A stretch of DNA of 64,000 bases from JAFGHJ01 sp964525555 (GCA_964525555.1 CAZGHN010000010.1:27971-91970); one strand, 5' to 3'. Shown: positions 33,830-43,608, numbered from the stretch's first letter. Notes: generated by a model from the letters alone, not told the origin. Numbers and translations: made by a program.

Positions 33830-35366
33830 GATTTTGGGAATCGGAGAAATTCTTAAAGCGATTAATTCTCCAGATATAGAAATTGACGAAGTTCTTACTC
33901 TGATAATGAAGAATGTTTCGCAGTTGCTGGATGCGGAAGCTTGGTCTCTCCTGCTGTTAGATAGAGAGAGGAAAGAACTTATTTTCAAAGAAGTAATAGG
34001 GGAGAAGAAAAACAACTTGAAAAACACTAGGATGCCTATCGATAAGGGTGTTGTAGGTTGGACAGTAAAAAACAAAAAGCCCGCGATTGTAAAAGACCCA
34101 TATGAAGACCAAAGATTCTTCCAAAGTATAGATAAACAAACGGGTTTTAAAACAAATACCATACTCTCAGTACCTTTGCTTAGTAAAGGGAGAATACTGG
34201 GGATAATAGAGGCGATAAACAAGAAAGATAAAACTCCTTTTAACGAAGAAGATCTGAACCTGGTAAGCAGTTATGCGGAACATGCGGCTATTGCTCTTGA
34301 AAATGCAAATTTGGTACAGAATTTAAAATCGAAAGTTGGTCATTTGACGCTTATGTTTGACATTAACAAGACTATTACTTCAATTCTTAATCTTGATAAG
34401 CTTTTAAAGAAGAGTGCAGAATTAATTCAGGAGGCTTTTGATTATTATTTTGTAGGAATAGTTCTTGTTGCCGGGTCTTCAGCTATACTTAAAGGATTTT
34501 CTGCAAAGGAAAAAATTGAACCGTTGTTAGAAGTACCGAAAGGTAAGGGTTTGATTGGGAGAGTATTGAAAGAAGAAAAAATGATTATTTGTCAAAACAC
34601 CGAAAAAGAAAAAGAATTTAAAGATTTTTTTGGAGAATTTAAGTCCGAAATGGTTGTTCCAATCAAAAAGGGAGAAAAACTTATTGGATTAACAATTATA
34701 GGTTCTCCTGAAAAGTATGCTTTTAGTCATGAGGAAGCTAAAATTATTCAAGAAGTTTCCTATCAATTAGGTATAGCTATAGATAATGCAAGACTTTACG
34801 AAAAAATAAGGCTTGCAACAATCACTGATGAACTTACTGGATTGTATAATTCTCGGTATTGTAATGAATATTTGCCGACAATTGTGGGGAAATGGAAGAA
34901 AGCGGAAGAAAAGGGCGCAGTAATCTTTATGGATCTAGATTACTTTAAGAATGTAAACGATAATTATAATCATTTAATAGGAAGTAAATTGTTGAAGCTT
35001 GTAGGTAGAGAGATTATGAATATGATAAAAAACGAAGAGCACATCGGAATCAGGTACGGTGGAGATGAATATGTGGTGGTTTTGCAGAATTTGGACCTAG
35101 CCGGAGCTATTGAATTTGCAAAATCACTTAAAGATGCAATAACAAAGAAGAAATTCTCGATAAAAGACGAAAAGAGAAAAATCAAAGTTCAGATATCGGC
35201 AAGTTTTGGTATAGCCTGTTATCCGGGAGATAGTGAAGATTTTTATGATCTTCTACGCCTATCTGACCTGGCAATGTACTATGTTAAAAGCAGGGGAAGA
35301 AACAATATAGCTTATATAAACTTAGAAAAAGCAATTTCGTTAATTGATGAATCAGAAGATACTTGA
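33819..35366 (+). CDS. GAF-GAF-GGDEF diguanylate cyclase
   Basis: 515 aa. Two GAF sensor domains (about residues 15-160 and 180-330; the first has DAEAWSLLLLD and GVVGWTVKNKKP) and a GGDEF domain with FMDLDYFKNVNDNYNH near 366 and the active-site RYGGDEY at 414-418 (GGDEY variant). The RxxD inhibitory site five residues upstream is absent. Makes c-di-GMP in response to a small ligand or redox input. ATG at 33819 has AAGGA 8 bases upstream and overlaps the previous gene by 11 bp; ATG at 33810 is an alternative. Confidence 0.9.
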   Translation: MKRKILGIGEILKAINSPDIEIDEVLTLIMKNVSQLLDAEAWSLLLLDRERKELIFKEVIGEKKNNLKNTRMPIDKGVVGWTVKNKKPAIVKDPYEDQRFFQSIDKQTGFKTNTILSVPLLSKGRILGIIEAINKKDKTPFNEEDLNLVSSYAEHAAIALENANLVQNLKSKVGHLTLMFDINKTITSILNLDKLLKKSAELIQEAFDYYFVGIVLVAGSSAILKGFSAKEKIEPLLEVPKGKGLIGRVLKEEKMIICQNTEKEKEFKDFFGEFKSEMVVPIKKGEKLIGLTIIGSPEKYAFSHEEAKIIQEVSYQLGIAIDNARLYEKIRLATITDELTGLYNSRYCNEYLPTIVGKWKKAEEKGAVIFMDLDYFKNVNDNYNHLIGSKLLKLVGREIMNMIKNEEHIGIRYGGDEYVVVLQNLDLAGAIEFAKSLKDAITKKKFSIKDEKRKIKVQISASFGIACYPGDSEDFYDLLRLSDLAMYYVKSRGRNNIAYINLEKAISLIDESEDT

Positions 35367-36915
35367 CAGGTATCCGGATATCCGATTCCCTGTAACCCTG
35401 GCGAAAGTAGATAATCAATATAGTTCTCTTCAGGATACTGTGCCTTCGGAAAGTTCCATAGAATTACTTGATATTGCTGATGCGGAAGGCAGCAGAACTT
35501 ATGAGAGAACACTGGTTTTTTTATTGGATTATTTGTTTAAAAAGAGAAATGTAACGATTAAAATAGAGCATTCCTATGGGAATGCTCTATTCGGTAGATT
35601 CTTAAAAGGTAAAGCTAAATTAGATTTAATCAAGAAAGAGATGAAAAATTTGATAGCGGAGCGCAAAAATATAGAGAAATTAATGCTCCCGAAATTAGAA
35701 GCGATGCATCATCTGGCCGGAAGAAAAGATGATATCAATATCCTTAAAAATCTTGCTGTTTCATATATTCCTGTTTATAAAATAGATGGCTTTTCTGCTT
35801 ACTTTGTCGGCCCTCTTTTGCCGAACACTAACTTTCTTTCTACTTTTGACCTCAAAGTTTTAAAGGAGGGATTTTTGCTTGTTCTTCCGTCGAAAAGTAA
35901 TCCTTCAAACGTTGATAAGGTCGAAGAAAGGAAAAAACTCTTTAATACTTACAGAGAGTCGGAAAGGGAATCGGAAATTTTAAAAATCTGGGATGTTGCA
36001 CAGTTAAATCAATATATAATCAATGGAGATATTTCGGACATATTGAGAATTGCAGAAACGATTCATAGCGAGAAAATAACCGATATTTGTAAAAAGATAG
36101 TTCGTGGTAAAGAGAAATTTCAATCCGTTTTTATTGCGGGGCCTTCATCTTCAGGTAAAACGACATTTTCTAAAAGGCTCGGGATGCATTTCCGTTTGCA
36201 TGGGATAGAGCCTGTCTATATATCACTTGATGATTATTTTCTCGAGAGAGATAAGACGCCTTATTATAAAGACGGCACACATTTCTTTGATTCCTTCTCA
36301 GCTATAGATATTAGTTTGTTTAGAGAGCATATTTCTAGGCTACTGAAAGGTAAAAAAGTAGAAAGACAATATTTTAATTTTAAGACAGGAAAGAGAGAAA
36401 AAAGTAAGGAGAGTATTGAGTTGGGTGAAAATAAAATGATTATTATAGAGGGACTTCACTGCTTTAATCCTGAATTGTTAGGGAATATTTCTCTAAGGTC
36501 ATTTCTGATATATGTTTCTCCCTTAACTCAATTGAATATTAATAGGGTTAATAGAATACCAACAAGGGACGTTAGGCTTTTAAGGAGAATTTTCAGAGAT
36601 ACAAGATATAGAGGATATAATGCTGAGTATACTTTAAAAAAATGGAAATCCGTTAAAGACGGAGAAGAGCAATTTGTTTTTCCTTATCAGGAAAGGGCTG
36701 ATGTTATGTTTAATTCTTCTTTGGTATATGAACTCGCAGTATTAAAGGTTTTTCTTGAAACTCCTTTAAGATGCGTTCCTACAAGTTCTCCTTATTATTG
36801 TGAGGCTTTACGATTATTGAATTTTCTGGATCATTTTCTTAATATTCCCGAGAAAGAAATACCACAAACTTCTATACTGAGAGAATTTATAGGAGGAAGC
36901 ACGTTCCTTTACTAA
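35347..36915 (+). CDS. Nucleoside (uridine-type) kinase with long N-terminal region
   Basis: 522 aa. The C-terminal half is a phosphoribulokinase/uridine-kinase domain: P-loop AGPSSSGKTTFSKRL near 263, SLDDYFLERDKTPYYKDG near 295 and IIEGLHCFNPELL near 365. The N-terminal half (about 1-245) has the HHLAGRKDDINILK and PVYKIDGFSAYFVGPLLPNT stretches found in Firmicutes- and Bacteroidetes-type long nucleoside kinases related to threonyl-tRNA synthetase editing regions. Pyrimidine salvage fits the pyr context. ATG at 35347 (after a TTG at 35344) overlaps the GGDEF gene by 20 bp. Confidence 0.88.
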   Translation: MNQKILDRYPDIRFPVTLAKVDNQYSSLQDTVPSESSIELLDIADAEGSRTYERTLVFLLDYLFKKRNVTIKIEHSYGNALFGRFLKGKAKLDLIKKEMKNLIAERKNIEKLMLPKLEAMHHLAGRKDDINILKNLAVSYIPVYKIDGFSAYFVGPLLPNTNFLSTFDLKVLKEGFLLVLPSKSNPSNVDKVEERKKLFNTYRESERESEILKIWDVAQLNQYIINGDISDILRIAETIHSEKITDICKKIVRGKEKFQSVFIAGPSSSGKTTFSKRLGMHFRLHGIEPVYISLDDYFLERDKTPYYKDGTHFFDSFSAIDISLFREHISRLLKGKKVERQYFNFKTGKREKSKESIELGENKMIIIEGLHCFNPELLGNISLRSFLIYVSPLTQLNINRVNRIPTRDVRLLRRIFRDTRYRGYNAEYTLKKWKSVKDGEEQFVFPYQERADVMFNSSLVYELAVLKVFLETPLRCVPTSSPYYCEALRLLNFLDHFLNIPEKEIPQTSILREFIGGSTFLY

Positions 36916-37119
36916 AGGTTTTGGCAATTAGCTATTTGCTTTTCGCTGCCCACCATCAGCATCCCGCTAAAACCAATTCCACACGCCATTTTTTACATGT
37001 ATAGCGTGTAGAACTTGTAAAATTTATTTTTTTGCATTTCTATATTGACTACATGTGCTAAATGTGCAATTTTTTTTGTTTTTTCTGCTGTCAGCCGTGA
37101 GCTGTGAGCCGTTAGCTTA
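36916..37119. repeat. Convergent gap with AGCTGTCAGC-type words
   Basis: 204 bp between convergent genes. 36927-36950 (AATTAGCTATTTGCTTTTCG) and 37085-37117 (CTGTCAGCCGTGAGCTGTG and GAGCCGTTAGC) belong to the AGCTAAAAG word family in reverse sense. No convincing terminator was seen. Confidence 0.5.
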
Positions 37120-39930
37120 TCAAAACGGTAGTCCGAAGTAGACGTCGTAATAGGTGTCACTAGATGTGTAGTGCAGATTGGTTCTTTTAGAAATATCAAA
37201 GTTTAAGATAGTTATTCCAAGATTGAGTCTAAATTCTATACCAAAAGACATAATGGGATCAGCAAGTGCTATCATGTGTTCTTGAGTGGTAAAGAACTTA
37301 AAATTTCTGTAGTTTGTCGTTGCTGCTCCTATATCTGTGAAGAAAGCTCCTTCAATTCCGCCGAGAGATATTGGGGGAAAACCAAGATCCAATCTTTTTA
37401 TTAAAGGTAATCTTAACTCCATGTTTATAAGCCCTGCAGTGTTTCCGGTTTGAGTATTATACTCGTATCCTCTTACAGTACGTCCGCCCCCCATTCCTAT
37501 CATACCAAAAAGCTCGCGATCTCGTTCCCAACTGTGAATGATAGCGAGACGCATAGCTATACTATAGTCGCGCCCCAAATAAAAATATTTTCTTAGATCT
37601 AAAGAGACAGTACTTATATTCCAAAAATTTTCTCCTGATAAAAGTGATTTACTGTAAGAAATTCTACCTCTGAAACCCTTTATAGGATTCATATAACCCC
37701 ATACAGTATTATCCTGGACAAGAGCTATATTTCCCGTTAACCCAAAGTTTGGTATAAATCTGGACACATCCTCATATCTTACCCAGCCGGTTTCGGAACC
37801 CGAGTAAGGTAACCATAAATCTCCGCCGAGATAGTAAGCACTAAGTCCTATTTCTAGTCTTTTAAATCTGTCGATAGGGAATAAAGCATCCGTATTGATG
37901 TTCCAGATGTCTCCCGCAAGCCAGCCTGAACCAAATAAAAAGTATCCTCTTTGCCTTATTAAGGATGTCGATAGGTCTATTCTATGTTTTAGGTATAAGT
38001 ATTCGAGATAAAAACTGCTTTCAGTCAAGTCTCCTGTATTATCAAATAATGCGTAAAGTTGGTGGTTTCCTAACATATCGCTCATACCTAATATTAGATA
38101 ACCAAAGACACCATAATCCGAATAATAACCAAGAGCACCTGCAAAATAGTCGAGGCCGAAATTTAAAGGAGCTTTTCCGTCTTTTTTCATTGCGTCTTCT
38201 TCGGCTAGAGTAATGTTTATATACTCCTCTTCATCTAGTTCTGCAGGTTCATTGGGTTCTTTTCTTGTTACATCTTTTATGTCGTCGATGAAATATATAT
38301 CCCAGCCTAAATCGGAGTAAATGGAAAAGGCCAAATGACCTGAATTTGAAATTGAAAAATCATTTAGTGATCCAATAATATCGGTGACTTGTTCTACTTT
38401 ACTGGAATCAGGATTATATACATATAAGTTTTTGCTACCATCTCTATAAGAAATAAAATATACCTCGGAATTGTAAACCTCAGGGGCAATAATGTCTTTT
38501 CCAAAAGAAAGAAATTTTTTGATGTTTCCCTCTAGATTAGCAATATATAACATTTTTGTTTCATAATCCCAACTATCTGTTTCCGGTCTATCACTTACGA
38601 AGATTATAGAATCCCCTTTCCATGCAGGATAATTATCTGAATACCTATCATGGGTAATATTGCTTAGTGATTTTTTCTCAATGTCGTAAACATAGATATC
38701 CGAAGCTCCGTTCTTAAGACCGACAAAAGCAATTTTATTCCCCTCAGGAGAAAATTCCGGCCAACGGATTTGATCTAGATTTAATTCTATCCGGTCAAGA
38801 ACCTTTTTGGTTATTATTTCTAAAATATAAAGTACGTCTTTTCCCTTCTCCATAGCAGGGAAAACAATTTTATCTCCGTCTGGCGAAAAATCTGCATGTC
38901 CATCCATAAGGTGTAAGGATTCGAACTTGGGTGCGTTGCCTCCTTTAACTAGGACTCCAATATCTTTATTTGTTAGGGAAGAAATGAGCCTAATTTGAAC
39001 TTCCCCTACCTTGTCAGTAAAATATACAATTTTATCTCCATTAGGAGAAATTGTCGGAGCGTAGTTATATAAGTTTTCAAATCCTTTATGGGTCACCATA
39101 GGACGCCCTATATCGCTAGCATACTGCTTCCCTTCGATAACCGGCCAGTATTTCTTCTTTAAATTCTTTGTCCATTCAGAATTTAAGCGTTCAACATCTA
39201 TGCCGAGCACGCTTTTAACAGCTCTGTCGAAGGTGGTGTAGAGTTTTAGTTTTCTCATTATTTCTCCAATTTTCTCATTTCCATATTTTTCGCTTATATA
39301 ATATAATATTGATTGCCCTTCTTTATAAATTGGGTATCCTCCAATCCGGCTTAATTGAGATATAGTAAACAATTTATTGTTTAGAACTGCATCCTTTACA
39401 TATGTTTCTGCACTCTGATCCCAGCCTAGAGATTCTAATTCAGCCATGCCTTCGGTAAACCATAGAGGCGTGTTAGAAGAAATTAATCTTTTGACCGCAT
39501 CTACCCCAGAACCGTAAAGTATTCTGTATTGGAATATATGCACTAATTCATGGTTGAGAACATGTCTAAAGTCGGAATAGGAACCGTTGAAAGGAATAAC
39601 TATCCTATTTTTAAAGATCTCGGCGAATCCTCCCACGCCTTCTGGTAGTCTTCCCATTATTACGTTAGTTCCTTGGAAATCAGGATGAGATTTGTAAATA
39701 ATTATAGGTATTTTTTCCTCTTTTTTCCGCTCTTTATATTGCAATCGTTTTTTTAGTCTTTTATAGCTTTCTTCCAAAACATCTGCAGCAAAAGGTACTA
39801 ATACCTTTTCTTCTTTGTAGTAATATATATAGAAATGTTGTGTTTCGTGCATATACCATTCATAAGATCCGTATTGAATCTTGTTTTGTTCAAAAAGATA
39901 TTGAGACGTAAGAAGAAACAATAATATCAT
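37120..39930 (-). CDS. HExxH peptidase - TolB-like propeller - D15/BamA-like barrel protein
   Basis: 936 aa with an N-terminal signal. Residues about 25-270: gluzincin (peptidase MA-like) domain with HELVHIF near 125 and WFTEGMAELES near 155 supplying the third ligand. About 275-570: TolB/WD40-like repeats (ISPNGDKIVYFTD, FSPDGDKIVFPA, FSPEGNKIAFVG). About 590-936: beta-strands of the D15/BamA family with GMGGGRTVRGYEYNTQTG, ending in aromatic LPF. An outer-membrane protein with a periplasmic protease arm. ATG with GGAGG; overlaps the upstream membrane gene as ATGA. Confidence 0.85.
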   Translation of the reverse strand: MILLFLLTSQYLFEQNKIQYGSYEWYMHETQHFYIYYYKEEKVLVPFAADVLEESYKRLKKRLQYKERKKEEKIPIIIYKSHPDFQGTNVIMGRLPEGVGGFAEIFKNRIVIPFNGSYSDFRHVLNHELVHIFQYRILYGSGVDAVKRLISSNTPLWFTEGMAELESLGWDQSAETYVKDAVLNNKLFTISQLSRIGGYPIYKEGQSILYYISEKYGNEKIGEIMRKLKLYTTFDRAVKSVLGIDVERLNSEWTKNLKKKYWPVIEGKQYASDIGRPMVTHKGFENLYNYAPTISPNGDKIVYFTDKVGEVQIRLISSLTNKDIGVLVKGGNAPKFESLHLMDGHADFSPDGDKIVFPAMEKGKDVLYILEIITKKVLDRIELNLDQIRWPEFSPEGNKIAFVGLKNGASDIYVYDIEKKSLSNITHDRYSDNYPAWKGDSIIFVSDRPETDSWDYETKMLYIANLEGNIKKFLSFGKDIIAPEVYNSEVYFISYRDGSKNLYVYNPDSSKVEQVTDIIGSLNDFSISNSGHLAFSIYSDLGWDIYFIDDIKDVTRKEPNEPAELDEEEYINITLAEEDAMKKDGKAPLNFGLDYFAGALGYYSDYGVFGYLILGMSDMLGNHQLYALFDNTGDLTESSFYLEYLYLKHRIDLSTSLIRQRGYFLFGSGWLAGDIWNINTDALFPIDRFKRLEIGLSAYYLGGDLWLPYSGSETGWVRYEDVSRFIPNFGLTGNIALVQDNTVWGYMNPIKGFRGRISYSKSLLSGENFWNISTVSLDLRKYFYLGRDYSIAMRLAIIHSWERDRELFGMIGMGGGRTVRGYEYNTQTGNTAGLINMELRLPLIKRLDLGFPPISLGGIEGAFFTDIGAATTNYRNFKFFTTQEHMIALADPIMSFGIEFRLNLGITILNFDISKRTNLHYTSSDTYYDVYFGLPF

Positions 39931-40352
39931 ATTAATCCTCCTATTATAAATCCTATTAGAAGTCCGCCGGCGAATGTCCAGGCCAGCAATTTAGTGTCCA
40001 TTATTTCTTTTTTGTATCCCATTTTTATTGCTACGAAAGCGAGAAGATTTCCTATGCTATTCACAAGAAAAAGAAGAGGAAGAGCCAGGAATCTAACAAT
40101 AACACTACCAACAAGAGGTATTCCACCTAAAAGAGAAACGAGACTTGCCCAGCCTTGGGATACTAGAGCGAAAAGAAAGACACCGACACCTACTATGCGT
40201 TTATCCCATCTGAAGTAAATTCCTAGAGCGATTATAATGCCGGCAGTTAAAAACAATATTAATACTTGTAAGAACCTCTTTTGGGTAGTTTCCGATTCTT
40301 CAAGTGAAATTTTATCTTTAAGTTTTTCTAAATCTGTAGACATTTTTCCCAT
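39927..40352 (-). CDS. Small integral membrane protein
   Basis: 141 aa. A charged helical N-terminus (about 30 residues) precedes four hydrophobic segments at roughly 27-43, 53-70, 80-105 and 122-141. No family recognised. Its stop overlaps the start of the peptidase-propeller-barrel gene by 4 bases, so the two are translated together and probably work in the same envelope process. Start may be 40352 or 40343; neither has a strong ribosome site. Confidence 0.7.
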   Translation of the reverse strand: MGKMSTDLEKLKDKISLEESETTQKRFLQVLILFLTAGIIIALGIYFRWDKRIVGVGVFLFALVSQGWASLVSLLGGIPLVGSVIVRFLALPLLFLVNSIGNLLAFVAIKMGYKKEIMDTKLLAWTFAGGLLIGFIIGGLI

Positions 40353-40442
40353 TAAAGTTTATTTACATATTATAAAACAAACACTTTACTTCTTCAATAT
40401 TAGACCTAAAGACCTGCCAAATGGTTCCGAACGGGGTTTTAT

Positions 40443-41981
40443 CTATTTTGTCAACCATAATTTTCTATCAAGAGTTCTGTACTGAATTGCTTCTGCTATA
40501 TGATTAGATTCGATTTCTTTCTTTTCTTCAAGATCTGAAATTGTTCTTGCCATTTTTAGAATTCTATCAACAGCTCTTGCAGAAAATCCGAATTTTTCCA
40601 TCGAAGAATTAAGCAACATCCTACATTCTTCATCCAGATTGCAATGTTTTCTTAAGTTTTTTGAATCCAGATGAGCGTTAAAATAAAATTTTTCTTTCTT
40701 ATATCTCCCTTGCTGTATCGCCCGGCATTTTTTTATTCTATCTCTTATTTCTTTTGAGCTTTCTCCTTCTTTCATATCCATAATTTCATTATATTTAACT
40801 CTTCCAACAGTAATATGCATATCAATTCTGTCAAGTAGAGGTCCTGAAATCTTTGAGCGATATCGGTCAATTTTTGAAGGAGTGCAAGTGCATTCTCTAT
40901 ATGAATCTCCGAAGTACCCGCAGGGACATGGATTCATAGCTCCTATCAACATAAAACGTGAAGGATATGCTATTGAACTTTTTGCTCTCGAAATAGTTAC
41001 TAAGCCATCTTCAAGAGGTTGACGAAGAACTTCCAGAACGTTTCTGTTGAATTCTGGCATCTCATCTAAGAATAAAATACCGTTATGAGCGAGGCTTACT
41101 TCTCCCGGTTGAGGATAAGTGCCTCCACCTATTAGTCCCGCGTAGGAAATTGTATGGTGTGGAGCTCTAAATGGTCTTTTTGCTATCAATGAAGTTTTTG
41201 ATGGTATTTTGCCAGTGATGGAGTGGATTTTAGTGGTTTCAATAGCTTCATCTATATTCATTAAAGGTAGAATTGTGGGAATCCTTTTCGCCAGCATTGT
41301 TTTACCGGAACCTGGAGGCCCAATCATTAAAACGTTATGCCCCCCAGCAACAGCAACCTCAAGTGCCCTTTTTGCAGTAAATTGACCTTTAACATCAGAG
41401 AAGTCCATATCAAATTTTGAAGTTTCCAGAAATATCTCATCTATGTCTACCGAAAAAGATTCTTTAGTATTTTTTTCAAGTGTATCAATACATTCGGTGA
41501 GATTTTCAACGGGAAATATCTCGGCCCCTTTTACAATGCCTGCCTCCTCGGCGTTCGGAAAAGGAACAACCATTTGATTTATCTTTTGTTTTTTTGCTAG
41601 GACAGAAGCAGGTAATACTCCTCTCACTTTTCTGATTCTTCCATCAAGTGCAAGTTCTCCGACAATCAATGTTTCTTCCAGTTTTAGGGGATTGATCTGT
41701 CCGGAAGCAGATAGTATTGCCAGGGCTATTGGTAAATCAAGAGAAGTCCCTTCTTTTCTTATATCTGCAGGCGCAAGATTGACGGTTATTTTCTTTACCG
41801 GAAATTCAAACCCTGTACTTTTTATAGCAGATTCAACTCTTTCTCTAGATTCTTTCACAGCAACCTCGGGCAGACCGACTATTGTAAAAGCGGGTAAACC
41901 TCTTGAAAGACTTACTTCGACTTCTACGGGTTGTGCTTCAATACCTTGGAAAGCACAAGAAATAACTCTGGAAAGCTCCAA
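40443..41981 (-). CDS. yifB: YifB/ComM-family Mg-chelatase-like AAA+ ATPase
   Basis: 512 aa. N-terminal Lon-protease-like S5 fold with LPAFTIVGLPEVAVKESRERV and VNLAPADIRKEGTSLDLP; AAA+ core with Walker A MIGPPGSGKTMLAKR near 220, Walker B GILFLDEMPEF near 300 and MNPCPCGYFGD. In Gram-negatives ComM is a helicase aiding integration of transformed DNA, which pairs well with comEC in this window. Start is TTG at 41981 with GGAGG 6 bases upstream. Confidence 0.93.
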   Translation of the reverse strand: MELSRVISCAFQGIEAQPVEVEVSLSRGLPAFTIVGLPEVAVKESRERVESAIKSTGFEFPVKKITVNLAPADIRKEGTSLDLPIALAILSASGQINPLKLEETLIVGELALDGRIRKVRGVLPASVLAKKQKINQMVVPFPNAEEAGIVKGAEIFPVENLTECIDTLEKNTKESFSVDIDEIFLETSKFDMDFSDVKGQFTAKRALEVAVAGGHNVLMIGPPGSGKTMLAKRIPTILPLMNIDEAIETTKIHSITGKIPSKTSLIAKRPFRAPHHTISYAGLIGGGTYPQPGEVSLAHNGILFLDEMPEFNRNVLEVLRQPLEDGLVTISRAKSSIAYPSRFMLIGAMNPCPCGYFGDSYRECTCTPSKIDRYRSKISGPLLDRIDMHITVGRVKYNEIMDMKEGESSKEIRDRIKKCRAIQQGRYKKEKFYFNAHLDSKNLRKHCNLDEECRMLLNSSMEKFGFSARAVDRILKMARTISDLEEKKEIESNHIAEAIQYRTLDRKLWLTK

Positions 41982-42074
41982 GAACTACCTCCAAAAACTA
42001 TTTGCCAAATCGTCGAAAAATTTTTAACCCTGGTGCAGTTTTTGATAGATAAGGCTATGTATATTTTTTAATAA

Positions 42075-42284
42075 TTAGCTCTTTTGTTGCTTTTGACTTA
42101 TTCCGATACCGGTACCGTAACTGAGTTCCCCATTATCAATACGTATATGGTAATGACAATCGGGATTTGTGCATACCCATGCTTTAAACGGTATTGATGC
42201 TCCACTCTGTCCGTAATCAGATAGGGGAACAAGTACGCCAAAATTACATTTTTGACATTTGGGATATTCCATTGGTAGATCCAC
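42075..42284 (-). CDS. Small zinc-ribbon protein
   Basis: 69 aa. Two Cys pairs, CQKC near residue 10 and CTNPDC near 38, should bind zinc; PLSDYGQSGASIPFKAWVC lies between. A Lys/Gln-rich tail follows. No family assigned. GTG start at 42284 is chosen because GGAGGAGGAA lies immediately upstream; the in-frame ATG at 42272 is too far from it. Confidence 0.65.
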   Translation of the reverse strand: MDLPMEYPKCQKCNFGVLVPLSDYGQSGASIPFKAWVCTNPDCHYHIRIDNGELSYGTGIGISQKQQKS

Positions 42285-42419
42285 TTCCTCCTCCCTTTAT
42301 TATTTTTAAATATATAAAATTAAAACAGGCACATCCTCAGGACTCGTTCTTTGTAAACTGTACCAATCTTCACTTCCTGGTAAAAAGTATAATTTTCTTT
42401 GCGCATATGTCAAGGGGTG

Positions 42420-42560
42420 ATGCTTCGCAGTGGGTCATGAGTCGCGCGTCTCGTGGTGTGAGTCAGAGCCAGGGATTAGGATTCGGGATATTCAAATCAG
42501 TTAAACTATTTAACTTATTTCTCAGACTTTGTGTTCTTTGTGAGCTTTGTGGTTCAAATA
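42420..42560. repeat. Intergenic words in the 42285-42601 gap
   Basis: No gene here. 42432-42465 has GGGTCATGAGTCGCGCGTC and GTGGTGTGAGTCAGAG, matching the GTGAGTC word; 42468-42485 has GGGATTAGGATTCGGGAT; 42527-42552 is a reverse CACAAAG-type word (CTTTGTGTTCTTTGTGAGC). A long plus-strand frame through here is fortuitous. Confidence 0.5.
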
Positions 42561-42601
42561 TTTTTAAAAAAACTTACTTACAGTATAAAAGACATTATCC
42601 C

Positions 42602-42629
42602 TTGACATATTCAAGCATTTTTATATACT
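42602..42629 (+). promoter_or_regulatory. Sigma70-type promoter of the HMGL-like gene
   Basis: TTGACA (42602-42607), 16 bp, TATACT (42624-42629); leader of about 13 nt with GAGGG before the ATG at 42649. Confidence 0.75.
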
Positions 42630-42648
42630 CCGAGAGGGAATTTTTAAA

Positions 42649-43608
42649 ATGTATAGACCGGAAATTACAGTTCTTGATTGTACGATAAGAGATGGCGGAC
42701 TTATGAATAATTCAAAGTTCCCATTTGAAACTGTTAGGGCTGTTTATAAAGCCGTATGCGAAGCAGGTGTCGATATAGTAGAGCTTGGTTATAGGAATAG
42801 CAAAGAAATGTTCTCTACAGACGAATACGGTCCCTGGAGGTTCTGTGACGATGAAGACCTTAAAAAAATTGTAGATGGTATCGAATGCGGCGAAACCAAA
42901 CTTTCTGTGATGATGGATGCTCATAAGAGCACAGTAGATGATATAATGCCAAGAGAAGGAAGTCCGGTAGATATTATCAGGGTTGCCACTTACGTAAAAG
43001 ATATTGACAAAGCAATAAAAACCGCTAATGCTGCGACTGATAACGGTTACGAAGCGACAATAAATGTTATGGCGATTTCTCATGCCGTCGATTGGGAATT
43101 GGATGAAGCTCTGCAACAAATACAGGAAGAAACAAAAGTTATAGCGGTATATATCGTGGATAGTTTTGGAGCTTTGTATAGCGAAGATATAGATTTTTAT
43201 TATGATAAGTTCGAAAAATACATCAGAGACAAGGAAATAGGCATCCACTGCCATAATCATCAGCAGCTTGGATTTGCTAACACAATTCAGGGTATTATAA
43301 GGGGTGCAAACTATGTAGATGGAACTTTGTATGGGATTGGGAGAGCTGCGGGCAATTGTCCTCTGGAGCTTTTAATGTCTTTCCTGAAAAATCCCAAATT
43401 CGATATAAGGCCAATCTTAGAGGTTATTGGAAAATATATCATGCCCTTACAGAAAGAAATTACATGGGGATATAATATACCTTATATGGTAGCAGGGATA
43501 TTGAATTTACATCCCAGGGATGCGATGGAGTTTATTAATCTCGATAAAGAAGATCCGAAAAAACTTGATTATAGAGTTTTCTACGAAAAGTGCCTTGATT
43601 TAATATAG
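42649..43608 (+). CDS. HMGL-like aldolase-domain protein
   Basis: 319-aa TIM barrel of the HMG-CoA lyase/isopropylmalate synthase/4-hydroxy-2-oxovalerate aldolase superfamily. DCTIRDGGLMNN near residue 10 gives the metal Asp and catalytic Arg; VDSFGALY near 167 and GIHCHNHQQLGFAN near 198 give the metal His pair; GIGRAAGNCPLELL near 227 closes the site. The C-terminal domain of leucine or citramalate synthases is missing. An aldolase or lyase is likely; the substrate is unknown and the gene stands alone. Confidence 0.85.
   Translation: MYRPEITVLDCTIRDGGLMNNSKFPFETVRAVYKAVCEAGVDIVELGYRNSKEMFSTDEYGPWRFCDDEDLKKIVDGIECGETKLSVMMDAHKSTVDDIMPREGSPVDIIRVATYVKDIDKAIKTANAATDNGYEATINVMAISHAVDWELDEALQQIQEETKVIAVYIVDSFGALYSEDIDFYYDKFEKYIRDKEIGIHCHNHQQLGFANTIQGIIRGANYVDGTLYGIGRAAGNCPLELLMSFLKNPKFDIRPILEVIGKYIMPLQKEITWGYNIPYMVAGILNLHPRDAMEFINLDKEDPKKLDYRVFYEKCLDLI

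Noticed and set aside
42194..42688. 164-codon open frame on the plus strand
   Set aside because: It runs through intergenic words and a promoter, lacks a ribosome site, and its product has no coherent domain; the real gene starts at 42649 in another frame.
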